Source of the DNA: Sphingomonadaceae bacterium
GTDB taxonomy: Bacteria > Pseudomonadota > Alphaproteobacteria > Sphingomonadales > Sphingomonadaceae
Assembly (NCBI GenBank): GCA_020850455.1
Contig: JADZEQ010000004.1
Span: 1 to 64,000, forward strand
Direction of reading: 5' to 3'
Length of the DNA: 64,000 nt
The notes under the pieces are model-generated. The model was not told the DNA's origin. It was given only the letters and a program-made list of their open reading frames with translations, and did not search any database. The position numbers and the translations under genes were made by a program. Below, in pieces: positions 27,302 to 38,141 of the stretch. Every line of letters begins with the position of its first letter. The stretch's first letter is position 1.

Positions 27302-28507
27302 ATGGCGAAATCGGACGATGGTGCCCGCAAGCGCGGACATAACACCCAACTTGTTACCGCCGGTCGCCGGCCGGAATGGACGGGTGATCCGCGCCTTGGC
27401 GGCGGAATCGTCAACCCGCCGATATGGCGGGCATCGACCATAATTTATGACAATATCGCCGATCTGGACGCCCGCAGCAAAGATACACACGACAAGCTAT
27501 ATTATGGGCGGCGCGGTACACCGACCGTTTGGGCATTGGCGGATGCGCTGACCGTGATGGACGATGGGGCGGCTGGCACCTTGCTCTTTCCCAGCGGGGT
27601 GGCTGCCATCGCCGCTGCGTTGCTGGCGTTGCTCAGCCCGGGCGATCATTTATTGATGGTTGATAGCGCCTATGAACCAACGCGCAGTTTTTGTGACAAT
27701 TTCTTGGCGCGGATGGGCATTGCAACAACTTACTATGACCCGATGATCGGTGCGGAAATCGCCGCACTGCTGCGCCCCAACACAAAGGCTATTTTCACCG
27801 AAGCACCCGGCAGCCTGACCTTTGAGGTGCAGGATATTCCCGCCATCGTCGCTGTGGCCAAGGCGCACGCTATTGCCACCATCCTCGACAATAGTTGGGC
27901 AAGCCCGCTGCTCTTTCCCGCCATGGCAATGGGCATCGACATTTCGATGATGAGCCTGTCCAAATATGTCGGTGGGCATAGCGATGCGATGATGGGTAGC
28001 CTGACCGTCAATGCCGCGCTCTGGCCCAAACTGCGGCAAAATTGCTATCTGCTGGGGCAAGCGGTTTCAGCAGACGATGCCGCGCTGATGTTGCGCGGGC
28101 TGCGCACGCTCGACGTGCGGCTCGAACGACAGGGCAAGAGCGCGCTTGCCATCGCAAACTGGCTCGCCGCACGCGATGATGTCGGGGAAGTGCGCCACCC
28201 CGCGATGGCCGACTGCCCGGGTCATGCATTTTTCATGCGCGATTTTGGCGGCGCGAGCGGCCTTTTTGCTTTCACGCTGAAGGGCGCGGACAAGGCCAAA
28301 CGCGCCCGCTTTATCGACGCGCTGACATTATTTGGCATCGGGTTTAGCTGGGGTGGTTTTGAAAGCCTCGTCGTTCCTGCCGATCCACCGCGCAGCGCGG
28401 TGCCATGGACAGGCGGCGACGCACTCATCCGCCTCTCCATTGGGTTGGAAGATGTTGCGGATTTAATAGCCGATCTTGATGCAGCCTTTGCCGCGGCGGA
28501 GGTTTAA
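27302..28507 (+). CDS. metC: Cystathionine beta-lyase (PLP, Cys/Met metabolism family)
   Basis: This 401-residue fold-type I enzyme has YYGRRGTPT, which is typical of MetC, FPSGVAA, the DNSWASP strand and the PLP lysine K221 in SLSKYVGGHSD. It cleaves cystathionine to homocysteine, pyruvate and ammonia. The ATG at 27302 follows the sseA stop by one base. Its stop overlaps the mscS-like gene start (TAATG). Pairing with a mercaptopyruvate sulfurtransferase fits sulfur amino-acid use. Confidence 0.93.
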   Translation: MAKSDDGARKRGHNTQLVTAGRRPEWTGDPRLGGGIVNPPIWRASTIIYDNIADLDARSKDTHDKLYYGRRGTPTVWALADALTVMDDGAAGTLLFPSGVAAIAAALLALLSPGDHLLMVDSAYEPTRSFCDNFLARMGIATTYYDPMIGAEIAALLRPNTKAIFTEAPGSLTFEVQDIPAIVAVAKAHAIATILDNSWASPLLFPAMAMGIDISMMSLSKYVGGHSDAMMGSLTVNAALWPKLRQNCYLLGQAVSADDAALMLRGLRTLDVRLERQGKSALAIANWLAARDDVGEVRHPAMADCPGHAFFMRDFGGASGLFAFTLKGADKAKRARFIDALTLFGIGFSWGGFESLVVPADPPRSAVPWTGGDALIRLSIGLEDVADLIADLDAAFAAAEV

Positions 28508-29433
28508 TGCGCGCTGAGACCAACCATCTGCCCGAAATGTTGACCAAATTGACCGATGGCGCGCGCGCCATCGGCATCGACATTGGTGCCTATCGCCTGT
28601 CGCTCTTTTCCTTTTTGTCGGCGATCATCATCGCCATCGGCCTGTTTATCTTTGTCCGTTTTGCGCTGCGGACCATCCGCTGGGCCTTGCGCCGCAACCC
28701 AACGATGGATGAAGGGCGGCGGATTCTTGTCGAAAAATTGATCGCCATCATCCTCATCACCGTTGCGGTGCTGGCGGGCATTGACCTTTTGGGCATCGAC
28801 CTCACCGCGCTGACCGTTTTTTCGGGTGCCTTGGGCTTGGCGGCGGGCTTTGGCCTCCAAAAAACCGTCGGCAATCTGATCGCCGGGGTCATATTATTGA
28901 TGGACCGGTCCATCCAACCGGGCGATGTGATTGTCGTCGGTGGGGCGCCAATATCCTCCTCGCAGAATGGCAATATCGCCAATGTCGGGCAGGTGACGCG
29001 CATTGGCGTGCGCGCGGTGACCGTGGTGACGCGCGACGGACGGAAACATTTGATACCCAATGAATTATTGATGACACAGGCAGTGGAAAACTGGTCCTAT
29101 GCCGGGCGCGATGTGCGGGTACGGTTACATATACCCATTTCTTATGCCGCCGACCTGCACATGGCGCAGGCGCTGCTGCGCAAAGCGGCAGAAGACCACC
29201 CCCGCGTGCTGGCTGACCCGCCGCCTGCCGTCTGGATCACCCGTTTTGGCGACCGCGCCATCGACCATGAATTGCGCGTTTGGATTAACGACCCCGAAGG
29301 GGGGCTGGGCAATGTGCAGGGTGAATTATATCTGCGCATTTGGGACGATTTCCGTCAGAACGGCATCGATTTCCCCTTTCCGCGCTATGATGTCACGATG
29401 CTCAACCCGAAACCGGATGTCATTGACCCCTAA
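28507..29433 (+). CDS. MscS-family mechanosensitive channel
   Basis: This 308-residue protein has three N-terminal membrane helices (about 35-60, 80-105 and 110-145). The last carries the glycine/alanine-rich pore helix GALGLAAGFGLQKTVGNL, followed by DRSIQPGD and the beta domain with VRAVTVVTRDGR that define small MscS channels. It releases solutes on hypo-osmotic shock. Its ATG overlaps the metC stop; the link to sulfur metabolism is probably only transcriptional. It overlaps ppa by 4 nt tail to tail. Confidence 0.92.
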   Translation: MRAETNHLPEMLTKLTDGARAIGIDIGAYRLSLFSFLSAIIIAIGLFIFVRFALRTIRWALRRNPTMDEGRRILVEKLIAIILITVAVLAGIDLLGIDLTALTVFSGALGLAAGFGLQKTVGNLIAGVILLMDRSIQPGDVIVVGGAPISSSQNGNIANVGQVTRIGVRAVTVVTRDGRKHLIPNELLMTQAVENWSYAGRDVRVRLHIPISYAADLHMAQALLRKAAEDHPRVLADPPPAVWITRFGDRAIDHELRVWINDPEGGLGNVQGELYLRIWDDFRQNGIDFPFPRYDVTMLNPKPDVIDP

Positions 29434-29957
29434 CGCTTCGCACGCGCGATACATTCGTTGATGATGCGGCGCGCATCATCAGCATTGCCCCACCCTTTGA
29501 GCTTGGCCCATTTGCCCGGTTCCAGATCCTTATAATGCTGGAAAAAATGTTCGATCTGTTGCGTCACAATCGGCGGCAGATCGTCATGCCCGCCGACTTC
29601 GGCATAATAAGGAAAGGTGGTATCAACCGGCACGGCGACGATTTTTTCATCCCCGCCCTTGTCATCTTCCATCAAAAGAACGCCGACCGGACGCGCCTTT
29701 ATCACCGCGCCGGGCATGATGGGGGATCGGGTAACAACGAGCACGTCGAGCGGGTCGCCGTCATCGCCCAGCGTGTGCGGGATAAAGCCGTAATTGGCGG
29801 GATAACGCATCGGCGTATGTAAGATGCGATCGACGAACAAGGCGCCTGACGCCTTGTCAAATTCATATTTGACCGGTTCACCGCCAATCGGCACTTCAAT
29901 CAGCACATTGATATTGTCGGGCACATTATCCCCTGCGGGGATGAGGTCGATACGCAT
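29430..29957 (-). CDS. ppa: Inorganic pyrophosphatase (family I)
   Basis: This 175-residue enzyme has the signature DDGDPLDVLV with its metal-binding aspartates, preceded by RYPANYGFIP, and EVPIGGEPVKYEFDK near the start. It hydrolyses pyrophosphate to phosphate in the cytoplasm. AAGGTGACGC just before the ATG gives a good ribosome site. Length is normal for the hexameric bacterial enzyme. It is separated by 74 nt from the M61 peptidase gene stop. Confidence 0.97.
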   Translation of the reverse strand: MRIDLIPAGDNVPDNINVLIEVPIGGEPVKYEFDKASGALFVDRILHTPMRYPANYGFIPHTLGDDGDPLDVLVVTRSPIMPGAVIKARPVGVLLMEDDKGGDEKIVAVPVDTTFPYYAEVGGHDDLPPIVTQQIEHFFQHYKDLEPGKWAKLKGWGNADDARRIINECIARAKR

Positions 29958-30031
29958 GCGTCACCTTGCTTGACGATTGGGGGAGAGGGGCGCGCCCTAA
30001 CCCCTGTCACCGCCAAGCGCAAGGCTGCGGT

Positions 30032-31972
30032 TCATTGCGGGCGGCGCGCCGTCAGCAACGCATCCATGCCATTGGGAGCGCTCGACACACGTTCGGCATG
30101 CGGATAGCGTAGCCCGCCCGTCCATTGCGGGCTTATAGTGCGGTACCGCCCACCCTTTTCCACCAGCAGGGTGATGGGGGTCGTCCCATCGCTCGCCGCG
30201 CGAATGGCGGCGCGCATCCTGTCCTGATTATAGCCAAGACCATTGACCGCCAAAATACGCGTGCCGTTGGTCACCCCCTGGTTAAACATCGGGCTGTCAT
30301 ATTGGATGGCCGAAACCTCACCCGAGCGGTTGATATTAATCCCGAGCGAGAAATAGAGGTCGAGGTAACCGCCCTCCTTCATCCGTTCGCTGTCATAGGC
30401 GCTCGGCGTATCGCGCCAGACCAGTCGATAGCCAGCAGCTTCCAGCCCCGCGATCGGCGCGGGCTGCCCCACACCGCGCATGTGATTGTTCAAAAATCCT
30501 TCCCAATCATATGGCTGCACCGCCTGCAGCGCCGCGACAACATCTTCAAATTCATAGGTGAGCGTGCCCCAGTCACCATCCCGCCCGCCAAAGAAATTGC
30601 GGGCAAAATCATCCATCCCGCGCGCACCGCCCGACAGGCGGCGCATAATCTGGTCCGCTTCCAGCCACATTAGCGAGGCTTCATTATAATAATCCTCCGT
30701 CCGGGTGGCGGTTGGAAAGGGGCGGGGCCGCCGCGCCGCCATTACCGGATCGAGCGTCGTATCCTCCACACTGCGCCATGCCCGCCCGGGCTGCGCCGCA
30801 TAAAAGGCGGCGTTGCGCGCCCATTCATCAATCACCATCTGCGATGTCTGCATGCCCGAACGTGCGGCGAGCACCAAATCCCAAAAGGCGGTCTGCCCCT
30901 CATAAACCCAGAGCAAGCGGCCATCCATGGTTTGCGCATAATCGGGCGTCCACAAATGGCCGGGACGGCGATATTTGCCGTTCCAGCTATGGGTCAGTTC
31001 GTGCGGCAACAATCCGCGTTCGGAACCATTGCTGTCCCATTCGGTGAAATAATCGGTTTCGCGCGCATTTTCGGATGAGCGATGATGTTCGAGGCCGATG
31101 CCGCCCATTTCGTCGGTCAGAGCGAGCAAAAATTCATAATGATCAAAATGGCGCGTGCCAAACAGCGCCACCGCCTCCGCCACCAAGGCCCGGTGCGCGG
31201 CAATATGTTCATCGCGCGCTTCGAGATATTGCGGCTCATCCGCCACGACGTTCAGATGCACGGCATGGCCCAAGTCCCACCGCCGAAAATGCGCGCCAGC
31301 GAACATCGGCGAATCGATCAATGTTTCATAATCGGTCGGCCCATAGTTGATGCGATTTTGCGCACCCGGCACATTCGTAGCGCCGTCGAGCGCGGTTGCT
31401 GCCTGCCAGCCGGTGGGCAGGATGACACTGGGCTGCACGCGAATGTTCCGCGTTGCATAGCCAGCAGGGTAGAGGGATACTTGTTCAAACTGCAGGTTGA
31501 GCATCGCCGGGGTCATATTGACCCGCCCCTCACTCTCCCGCGTCGGGGCAAGAAATTGAAAGCGAACGGTGATTTCGCGCGCGCCGCGCGGCACATCAAC
31601 ATGAAAGCTGTGAACATCCTCCACATCGCGGCGCCAGTTCAGCGTCTGGCCGTTGGCGCTGAAAACAAGACCTGCCATGTCGCCAATGGCCCCGCGCGGC
31701 GCATGTTTGCCCGGTAGCCATTCGGGAAAGCGCAGCGTCAGACCGCCCGCATTTGCCACCGGAATATGTTGTTCAACCGTCATGATCGCATGCGCGACAT
31801 CGCTGGCATCGACGAGGATGCGCATAGTGCCGGGATATTGTCCGGGGTTCAGATTGGCGGGGAGCGGCGGCATCGATTGTTCGACCGTCCCACGCGCATT
31901 TTGCGCCTGCAGCGCAGCGGGCGCACAGATGGCAAGCGCCGTTGACGCGGCAAGCATTGGAATAAGACGCAT
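30032..31972 (-). CDS. M61-family metallopeptidase (glycyl aminopeptidase-like), secreted
   Basis: This 646-residue protein has a signal peptide (about 1-23), an N-terminal beta domain (30-190) with RFPEWLPGKHAPRG, the zinc motif HELTH (324-328) followed by SWNGKYRRP, a third-ligand candidate E in VYEGQT, and a C-terminal PDZ-like domain (about 535-625). This order is that of peptidase family M61. It probably acts in the periplasm on small N-terminal residues. It is divergent from hisS with a 146-nt gap in which I find no convincing promoter. Confidence 0.92.
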   Translation of the reverse strand: MRLIPMLAASTALAICAPAALQAQNARGTVEQSMPPLPANLNPGQYPGTMRILVDASDVAHAIMTVEQHIPVANAGGLTLRFPEWLPGKHAPRGAIGDMAGLVFSANGQTLNWRRDVEDVHSFHVDVPRGAREITVRFQFLAPTRESEGRVNMTPAMLNLQFEQVSLYPAGYATRNIRVQPSVILPTGWQAATALDGATNVPGAQNRINYGPTDYETLIDSPMFAGAHFRRWDLGHAVHLNVVADEPQYLEARDEHIAAHRALVAEAVALFGTRHFDHYEFLLALTDEMGGIGLEHHRSSENARETDYFTEWDSNGSERGLLPHELTHSWNGKYRRPGHLWTPDYAQTMDGRLLWVYEGQTAFWDLVLAARSGMQTSQMVIDEWARNAAFYAAQPGRAWRSVEDTTLDPVMAARRPRPFPTATRTEDYYNEASLMWLEADQIMRRLSGGARGMDDFARNFFGGRDGDWGTLTYEFEDVVAALQAVQPYDWEGFLNNHMRGVGQPAPIAGLEAAGYRLVWRDTPSAYDSERMKEGGYLDLYFSLGININRSGEVSAIQYDSPMFNQGVTNGTRILAVNGLGYNQDRMRAAIRAASDGTTPITLLVEKGGRYRTISPQWTGGLRYPHAERVSSAPNGMDALLTARRPQ

Positions 31973-32118
31973 GGATTAGACCCCTTGTTGCATATTCGCG
32001 CGGCCCCGTCGGAGCCGTCTACTTTTGTTGACATCTATGCGCAATTTCCCGCGCGGTTCAAGCGACCATTCCGCCACGATTGCACCGGCGCAGCGCTTCC
32101 CCTAAGCGCACCGACGTC

Positions 32119-33354
32119 ATGGCAAAGATTGCACCCCCCCAGCCGGTTCGCGGCACACAGGATATGTTGGGCGAAACCGCAGATCGTTTCGCGCATGTGG
32201 TTGACCGTTTTGATGCGGTGCGCCGCCTGTTCGGCTTTCAGCGGGTCGAAGTGCCGGTGATTGAACCGACTGCGGTCTTTGCGCGCTCCTTGGGCGAAAC
32301 CACCGATGTCGTTTCCAAGGAAATGTACAGTTTTGATGATCGCAATGGCGATTCGATCACCCTGCGTCCCGAATTTACCGCCGGGATTGCGCGCGCCTAC
32401 CTCAGCAATGGGTGGCAACAATTTGCGCCGATCAAGCTAGCCACCCATGGGCCACTTTTTCGCTATGAACGCCCACAAAAGGGGCGCTATCGCCAATTTC
32501 ACCAACTCGACGCCGAATTGCTGGGCAGCGACAGCCCGCTTTCTGACGTCGAATTGCTCTGCTTTGCCGATCATTTGCTGCGCGATTTGGGCATTGCCGA
32601 TGGCGTCACGCTGCAACTCAACACATTGGGCGACAGCGCTAGTCGTGACGCATGGCGCGCGGCCTTGGTCGAACATTTTGCCAGTCATCGCGCCGCGCTG
32701 AGTGAGGATAGCCGCGCCCGGCTCGACAAAAATCCGCTGCGCATTCTGGACAGCAAGGAAGCAGCAGACCGCCCGATTGCGGATGCGGCACCCGATATCG
32801 ACCAGTTTCTGACCACAGAGGCGCAGGATTTTTTTGCGGCGGTAACCGCAGGATTGGATGCGGCCGGGGTGCGCTGGCAGCGCAATAGCCGATTGGTCCG
32901 CGGGCTCGATTATTACCGCCACACCGCCTTTGAATTTGTCACCGACCGGTTGGGTGCGCAGGGCACTGTCCTCGGCGGCGGGCGATATGATGGTCTGATC
33001 GAAAATCTGGGTGGCCCACCGACCCCGGCGGTTGGCTGGGCAGCGGGGATCGAGCGGCTGGCCATGCTGCTCGATGCACCACCGCCGAGCCAGCTCGATG
33101 TCACCATCGCGCTCGAAGATGATGCTTTGCGCACCGATGCGCTGGCGCTGCTTCGCCGTCTGCGCGATGCGGGCTATAACGCCGAATGCATCGCTAGCGG
33201 GTCACCGCGCAAACGTTTTGATAAAGCGGCGAAATCGGGCGCGCTCGTGCTGCTCAGCCTTGCGACGCGCGACGGCACCAAACAATTAAATGCGCGCCAT
33301 GACGGGGGCGAACGCGCCGTGGCCATCGAAGCTGTCGCCCGGACGGCGCAATAA
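32119..33354 (+). CDS. hisS: Histidine--tRNA ligase
   Basis: This 411-residue class II synthetase has VRGTQDML near the start, motif 2 around [12 protein letters not shown], the histidine motif [13 protein letters not shown] and GGGRYDGL (motif 3 region), plus a C-terminal anticodon-binding domain. The ATG at 32119 opens MAKIAPP; an upstream TTG is less likely. Its TAA overlaps the prfA ATG by one base. It leads the hisS-prfA-prmC-DUF4167 translation cluster. Confidence 0.97.
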   Translation: MAKIAPPQPVRGTQDMLGETADRFAHVVDRFDAVRRLFGFQRVEVPVIEPTAVFARSLGETTDVVSKEMYSFDDRNGDSITLRPEFTAGIARAYLSNGWQQFAPIKLATHGPLFRYERPQKGRYRQFHQLDAELLGSDSPLSDVELLCFADHLLRDLGIADGVTLQLNTLGDSASRDAWRAALVEHFASHRAALSEDSRARLDKNPLRILDSKEAADRPIADAAPDIDQFLTTEAQDFFAAVTAGLDAAGVRWQRNSRLVRGLDYYRHTAFEFVTDRLGAQGTVLGGGRYDGLIENLGGPPTPAVGWAAGIERLAMLLDAPPPSQLDVTIALEDDALRTDALALLRRLRDAGYNAECIASGSPRKRFDKAAKSGALVLLSLATRDGTKQLNARHDGGERAVAIEAVARTAQ

Positions 33355-34424
33355 TGGCCGGTATTTCCGACGAACATATTGCGCAGATTATCGCGCGACG
33401 TGACGAATTGGCGGCACGCATGGCGGCGGGGACGCTGGAAGGCGCGGCCTTTGTTGCAGCCTCCAAGGAATATGCGGAGGTGGAGCCGGTGGCGACGGCG
33501 GCGATGGCGGTGCAAAAATTGCGCGCCGAAATTGCCGAGTTGCAAACAATGCTTGACGATGCCGAATTGCGCGCAATGGCAGCGGAGGATTTGGCACGTG
33601 CTGAGGGTCTTTTGCCTGATGCCGAACATGCGCTGGCCATCGCCCTCTTGCCGCGCGATGTTGCCGACGAACGTTCCGCCATGCTGGAAATACGTGCCGG
33701 GGTCGGCGGCGATGAAAGCGCGCTGTTCGCCGGTGATTTGCTGCGTATGTACAGCCGCTATGCCGAAAATCTGGGTTGGCGTGCCGAAATCGTTTCCGCG
33801 GCCGCAGCCGATGTCGGCGGCTATAAGGAAGTGGTGGTCAGCATCGCAGGTGCCGGCGTTTTTGCCCGGCTGAAATATGAAAGCGGTGTGCACCGCGTCC
33901 AGCGCGTGCCGGTTACCGAAGCGGGTGGGCGCATCCACACTAGCGCGGCAACCGTCGCCGTCTTGCCCGAAGCGAGCGAGGTTGATGTCGAAATTGCCGA
34001 CAAGGATTTAAAGGTCGATATCTACCGATCCTCCGGCGCGGGCGGGCAGCATGTCAACACCACCGACAGCGCGGTACGCATCACCCATTTGCCGACCGGC
34101 ATCGTCGTCACCCAGCAGGATGAGCGTAGCCAGCACAAGAACCGCGCCAAGGCGATGCAGGTTTTGCGCACCCGCCTCTATGATTTTGAACGCGAAAAAC
34201 TCCACGCCGAACGGGCAGGGACGCGCAAATCCATGGTCGGGTCGGGCGACCGTTCGGAACGCATCCGCACCTATAATTTCCCGCAGGGGCGCGTCACCGA
34301 CCACCGCATCAACCTGACTTTGCACCGCCTCCCCGCAATATTGGAGGGAGATTTGGGTGAAATGGTCGCGGCGCTGATGGCGGAGGATGAGGCGCAGCGG
34401 CTCGCCGCAATGGACAGCGTGTGA
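33354..34424 (+). CDS. prfA: Peptide chain release factor 1
   Basis: This 356-residue factor has the stop-codon reading tripeptide PVT (186-188) of RF1 and the catalytic GGQ at 230-232 in [10 protein letters not shown]. It releases peptides at UAA and UAG. Its start overlaps hisS by one base, and its TGA overlaps the GTG of prmC, whose product methylates the GGQ glutamine, so enzyme and substrate are cotranslated. Confidence 0.98.
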   Translation: MAGISDEHIAQIIARRDELAARMAAGTLEGAAFVAASKEYAEVEPVATAAMAVQKLRAEIAELQTMLDDAELRAMAAEDLARAEGLLPDAEHALAIALLPRDVADERSAMLEIRAGVGGDESALFAGDLLRMYSRYAENLGWRAEIVSAAAADVGGYKEVVVSIAGAGVFARLKYESGVHRVQRVPVTEAGGRIHTSAATVAVLPEASEVDVEIADKDLKVDIYRSSGAGGQHVNTTDSAVRITHLPTGIVVTQQDERSQHKNRAKAMQVLRTRLYDFEREKLHAERAGTRKSMVGSGDRSERIRTYNFPQGRVTDHRINLTLHRLPAILEGDLGEMVAALMAEDEAQRLAAMDSV

Positions 34425-35245
34425 CGAGCGCACGTGCCGCGCTGACCAAGGCGGCAGCGCAATTGCGCACCATCGCCGAAAACCCGATGGCCGAAGCGCA
34501 ATGGTTGCTCGCCCATGCGCTGGATGTACCGCACAGCCGCCTTTTGCTGTCGTTGCACGACATTGCCCCCAATCCCGCATTTTTTGCCATGGTCGAACGG
34601 CGCGCAGGCGGCGAACCACTCGCCTATATTCTGGGCGAAGCACCCTTTGGCGCACTCATGCTGCACGTCGGACCGGGCGTCCTTATTCCGCGCGCGGATA
34701 GTGAGGTTTTGATCGACGCCGCGCATCGTCATTTTGCCAAAAGCCCGCCTGCCACCATCCTCGACCTTGGCACCGGACCGGGGACATTGTTGCTCGCCGC
34801 GCTCCATTTGTGGCCAACCGCAACGGGAATCGGGGTCGATGCGAGCGATGTTGCGCTAAACTATGCGCACGCCAATGCGGCGCGCCTCCGCCTTGATGCA
34901 CGTACACAATGGCTGCTGGGGGATTGGGGTGATGGCGGGACAGCCGACCTCATCCTCGCCAATCCACCCTATATCGGCACCTCAGAACCCCTCGACAAAT
35001 CGGTTGCCGATTTTGAACCCGCGCTCGCCCTCTATGCCGGGGTGGATGGGCTCGATGCCTATCGCGCGCTATTGCCGACGCTCGCCGAACGCATCCACGC
35101 GGGTGGCGCGGCGATAATCGAAATCGGCTGGCAACAGGGTCAGAGCGTCGCGGCGCTGGCGCGCGCGCATGGTCTGGCCGTGGAAAAATGGCCCGATCTC
35201 GCCGGGCGTGACCGCGCGCTAATACTGACACCGATATTGCCATAA
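34421..35245 (+). CDS. prmC: Release factor glutamine N5-methyltransferase
   Basis: This 274-residue SAM-dependent enzyme has an N-terminal helical domain (1-80), LIPRADSE, the SAM loop DLGTGPGT (115-122) and the catalytic NPPY (181-184). It methylates the GGQ glutamine of RF1 and RF2. The GTG start overlaps the prfA stop (GTGTGA). PRADSE differs slightly from the common PRPDTE, with no expected loss of function. Confidence 0.95.
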   Translation: MTSARAALTKAAAQLRTIAENPMAEAQWLLAHALDVPHSRLLLSLHDIAPNPAFFAMVERRAGGEPLAYILGEAPFGALMLHVGPGVLIPRADSEVLIDAAHRHFAKSPPATILDLGTGPGTLLLAALHLWPTATGIGVDASDVALNYAHANAARLRLDARTQWLLGDWGDGGTADLILANPPYIGTSEPLDKSVADFEPALALYAGVDGLDAYRALLPTLAERIHAGGAAIIEIGWQQGQSVAALARAHGLAVEKWPDLAGRDRALILTPILP

Positions 35246-35286
35246 GCTGCACGATTTCGCTTGCTTTCGGACAAAAGCACCTTAGA

Positions 35287-35320
35287 GGGGGCGGCGCAGC
35301 GGCTCCCCACGCGCCGCCCC
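35287..35320 (+). terminator. GC-rich inverted repeat after prmC
   Basis: GGGGCGGCGC (35288-35297) and GCGCCGCCCC (35311-35320) form a perfect 10-bp stem with a 13-nt loop. It is 42 nt after the prmC stop. No T-run follows, so it may be a pause or Rho-assisted terminator rather than a classic intrinsic one. The rest of the gap to 35477 shows no clear feature except the AAGGA ribosome site at its end. Confidence 0.5.
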
Positions 35321-35477
35321 ACAGTTTCTGGGGCTTTCGCGGGTCAGCTGCACCCCATTGCGGATGAAGAAGCTTGGGCCGGATTTTCTGGCCGCTCGGC
35401 AAATGGAGCGCCGCACGGGCTGCGCTAAATGTTGCGTAAAGGACGATGTTTCCACGCGAATTTTTTAAGGAAAAAAT

Positions 35478-36278
35478 GTGTCGATGAACAACCGTCAGAA
35501 CGGTCGCCGTCGTGGCCGTAATAATCAGCGTCAGCCTTCGCGCGGCGGCAATCATGACAGTGGCAATCGTATCGACAACCGGGCGCGTGGCAACGCGACT
35601 CAATTGCTCGAAAAATACCGCAATATGGCGCGCGATGCGCAATTGTCGGGCGATCGGGTGATGACCGAATATTATCTGCAATTTGCCGACCATTATTTCC
35701 GCGTCCTGTCCGACGCGCGCGCGCGACAGGAGGAACAGCGCGCCCGTTGGGAAGAACGCGATGACCGGGATGAGCGCGACGATGGCGGCGACAACATCGA
35801 TATCGACGGCGACGGTGGGGAGGAAGCCGACCTTGACCCCATCGACATGATCGGGCGCGCGCCGCGCAATCGCGACGGGCGCAGCCCGCGCGAACCCAAC
35901 CGTGACAATCGGGCACCGCGTAGTGACCGTACGGGTAGTGATCGGGCGGGCAGTGATCGCGCAGATCGCCGCGATGGCAATCGTGCCCCACGCGAAGGCG
36001 ATACCGACGAAGCCGACGCGCGCGGGGATTACCGCGACCGGGGCAATGGTCGCGACTTTGAACGCAGCGAACGTCGCCCGCGCGGCGCCAGCACCCATGA
36101 CGTGCGTCATGATGCAGACGGGGATGCGCTACTCAGCATCGATGCAGCGGTGTTGCCGCCTGCCATCGGTGCCGACAATGGTGACGGCGCCGCCGATAAT
36201 GTTGCCGACATCGCGCCCGCGCCAAAGCGCCGCCGCACCGTCAAAAAAGTCGAAAGCAGCGACGAAGCCGCCGCCTGA
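35478..36278 (+). CDS. DUF4167 domain protein
   Basis: This 266-residue protein has a basic, Asn/Arg/Gly-rich start (NRQNGRRRGRNN), then the conserved DUF4167 helix block NRARGNATQLLEKYRNMARDAQ and MTEYYLQFADHYFRVL (about 35-75). The remainder is an Arg/Asp/Gly-rich, disordered tail with repeats such as DRTGSDRAGSDRADR. DUF4167 is an alphaproteobacterial family usually found beside prmC; the arginine-rich composition suggests RNA binding, which is inference. GTG at 35478 follows AAGGA by 6 nt; the ATG at 35484 is an alternative. Confidence 0.9.
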   Translation: MSMNNRQNGRRRGRNNQRQPSRGGNHDSGNRIDNRARGNATQLLEKYRNMARDAQLSGDRVMTEYYLQFADHYFRVLSDARARQEEQRARWEERDDRDERDDGGDNIDIDGDGGEEADLDPIDMIGRAPRNRDGRSPREPNRDNRAPRSDRTGSDRAGSDRADRRDGNRAPREGDTDEADARGDYRDRGNGRDFERSERRPRGASTHDVRHDADGDALLSIDAAVLPPAIGADNGDGAADNVADIAPAPKRRRTVKKVESSDEAAA

Positions 36279-36283
36279 ACCAC

Positions 36284-37945
36284 TCAGCGCGCGCGGTCAC
36301 GCAGCGCGCTGAGCGTCGTTCCCGCGCTGATGCGCTCAACATCCGTCTTCAGGTGGATGAGGCGCAATCCCCTTTGCCCCATCGCGGCATCAAGCGCCGG
36401 GGCAAAATCCGCCGTCGCATCGACGCTGGTCGCCCAGCCGCCATAGGCACGGGCGAGCGCCGCAAAATCGGGGTTGTGCAACGCCGTAGCCGACGGTCGC
36501 GCCGGATATTCGCGTTCCTGATGCATGCGGATGGTGCCATAAGCCCCATTGTCGATGACCAGCACTAGCATATTTAGCCCATATTGGACCGCGGTCGCCA
36601 ATTCCTGCCCGTTCATCAGAAAATCGCCGTCGCCAGCCAAGGCGACGACCATCTTGTCGGGGTTGCGCCGCGCCGCCGCGACCGCCGCGGGGACGCCATA
36701 GCCCATTGCACCCGCCGTCGGGGCAAGCTGGCTGACCATCGGCGCATAGGCCCAGTGGCGGTGCCACCAGCCCGAAAAATTGCCCGCACCATTGCAGATG
36801 ATCGTATCTGCGGGCAGTTTTTCGCGCATCGCACCCACGCATTGGCCAAGGTCGAGCGCGGTATCAAAAGGCACAACCTTGTTCCATTCGCGCCATTCGG
36901 CATGCGCCGCCGCGCCCGCGTCAAAGGCGATGATGTCGCTGTCCCAAAGCGCGGCCATTTCGGCAAATTCATGCGGGTAAGCGCAGATGGGCAAATCGGT
37001 CCGATAAACGCGATTAAGCTCATTGGGGTCGGGGTGGACATGAACCAAAATCTGCCCCGGATGGTCGGGGGTGATAAGGCTATAGCCATCGGTCGTCGCT
37101 TCGCCCAAACGCGCGCCGACCGCGACAATTAAATCCGCTGCGCGAATACGGTCGAGCAATTTGGGGTTGGGTCCATAGCCCAAATTACCGGCATAGACGG
37201 GGCATTGATTGTCGATCGCATCCTGCCGCCGAAACGCAGCGGCGGTCGGCAGCCCGACCCGGGTTGCAAATTCGGCCCAATAATGTGCCGCCCCGCCATT
37301 CCAGCCCGCCCCGCCGATTATCGCCACCGGGGCCGATGCATTGGCGAGCAATTCCATGAAAACGCCCATCGCGGCGGCGTCGGGGTCTTGTTCGGGGGCA
37401 TCGACGCGCGGGCGATCAGCAACCGATGCCAGATCGCGCAACATATCCTCTGGCAGCGCGATCACCACCGGCCCCGGCCGCCCCGCCATCGCGGTTGCAT
37501 AGGCGCGCGCAACATATTCGGGGATGCGCGCCGCATTGTCGATGCGTGCCGCCCATTTGGCAAGCGGCGCGAACATTGCCTGAAAATCGACCTCCTGAAA
37601 ACCTTCGCGGTCGCGCATATCGCGGTCGACATCGCCGATGAACAATATCATCGGCAGGCTGTCCTGCATCGCGACATGCACGCCGATGCTGGCATTGGTC
37701 GCCCCCGGCCCGCGCGTCACAAAGGCCACCCCCGGTCGCCCAGTCATATTGCCGTCCGCCGCTGCCATGAAACCGACGCCGCCTTCCTGACGGCAGACAA
37801 TCGTGTCGATTTGCGGTGTGTCATGCAGCACGTCGAGCACCGACAAAAAGCTTTCACCCGGTACGGTGAAAATACGGTCGCAGCCCTGCAGCAATAGTTG
37901 ATCGACGAGGATTTGCGCCCCGGTGCGCTGTGGATAGTTGGTCAT
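36284..37945 (-). CDS. Thiamine pyrophosphate enzyme, acetolactate synthase-like
   Basis: This 553-residue protein has the three-domain ThDP layout. The PYR domain has the conserved glutamate E54 in CRQEGGVGF. The central domain includes IIGGAGWNGGA. The PP domain carries GDGDFLMNGQEL, which holds the Mg-binding DGD...N. It resembles acetolactate synthase large subunits and related 2-oxoacid decarboxylases. No small regulatory subunit or isoleucine/valine gene is near, so a catabolic carboligase or decarboxylase is as likely as branched-chain synthesis. A 196-nt gap before it on the minus strand probably holds its promoter. Confidence 0.88.
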   Translation of the reverse strand: MTNYPQRTGAQILVDQLLLQGCDRIFTVPGESFLSVLDVLHDTPQIDTIVCRQEGGVGFMAAADGNMTGRPGVAFVTRGPGATNASIGVHVAMQDSLPMILFIGDVDRDMRDREGFQEVDFQAMFAPLAKWAARIDNAARIPEYVARAYATAMAGRPGPVVIALPEDMLRDLASVADRPRVDAPEQDPDAAAMGVFMELLANASAPVAIIGGAGWNGGAAHYWAEFATRVGLPTAAAFRRQDAIDNQCPVYAGNLGYGPNPKLLDRIRAADLIVAVGARLGEATTDGYSLITPDHPGQILVHVHPDPNELNRVYRTDLPICAYPHEFAEMAALWDSDIIAFDAGAAAHAEWREWNKVVPFDTALDLGQCVGAMREKLPADTIICNGAGNFSGWWHRHWAYAPMVSQLAPTAGAMGYGVPAAVAAARRNPDKMVVALAGDGDFLMNGQELATAVQYGLNMLVLVIDNGAYGTIRMHQEREYPARPSATALHNPDFAALARAYGGWATSVDATADFAPALDAAMGQRGLRLIHLKTDVERISAGTTLSALRDRAR

Positions 37946-38141
37946 TTTTCCGCCCTAGCCGATGCTTGTCGCTGCCACAATCTGCGCCATGATTGCGCCG
38001 CGCGGCGCGGCGAAAAAACGGCAGAAAACTGCGTAACTTCACACCCAATTTCCAATAAATGCGCGTAGGTGCGCGGGCCCATGTGACAGCGGTTGTCCAT
38101 GGCCCGCACCCTATAGCGCGGGCGCGGCGTAGGACAGGCCC

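Noticed and set aside
29988..29997. Palindrome GGGCGCGCCC between ppa and the M61 gene
   Set aside because: It is short and GC-rich, has no T-run or promoter context, and is expected by chance in DNA of this composition.
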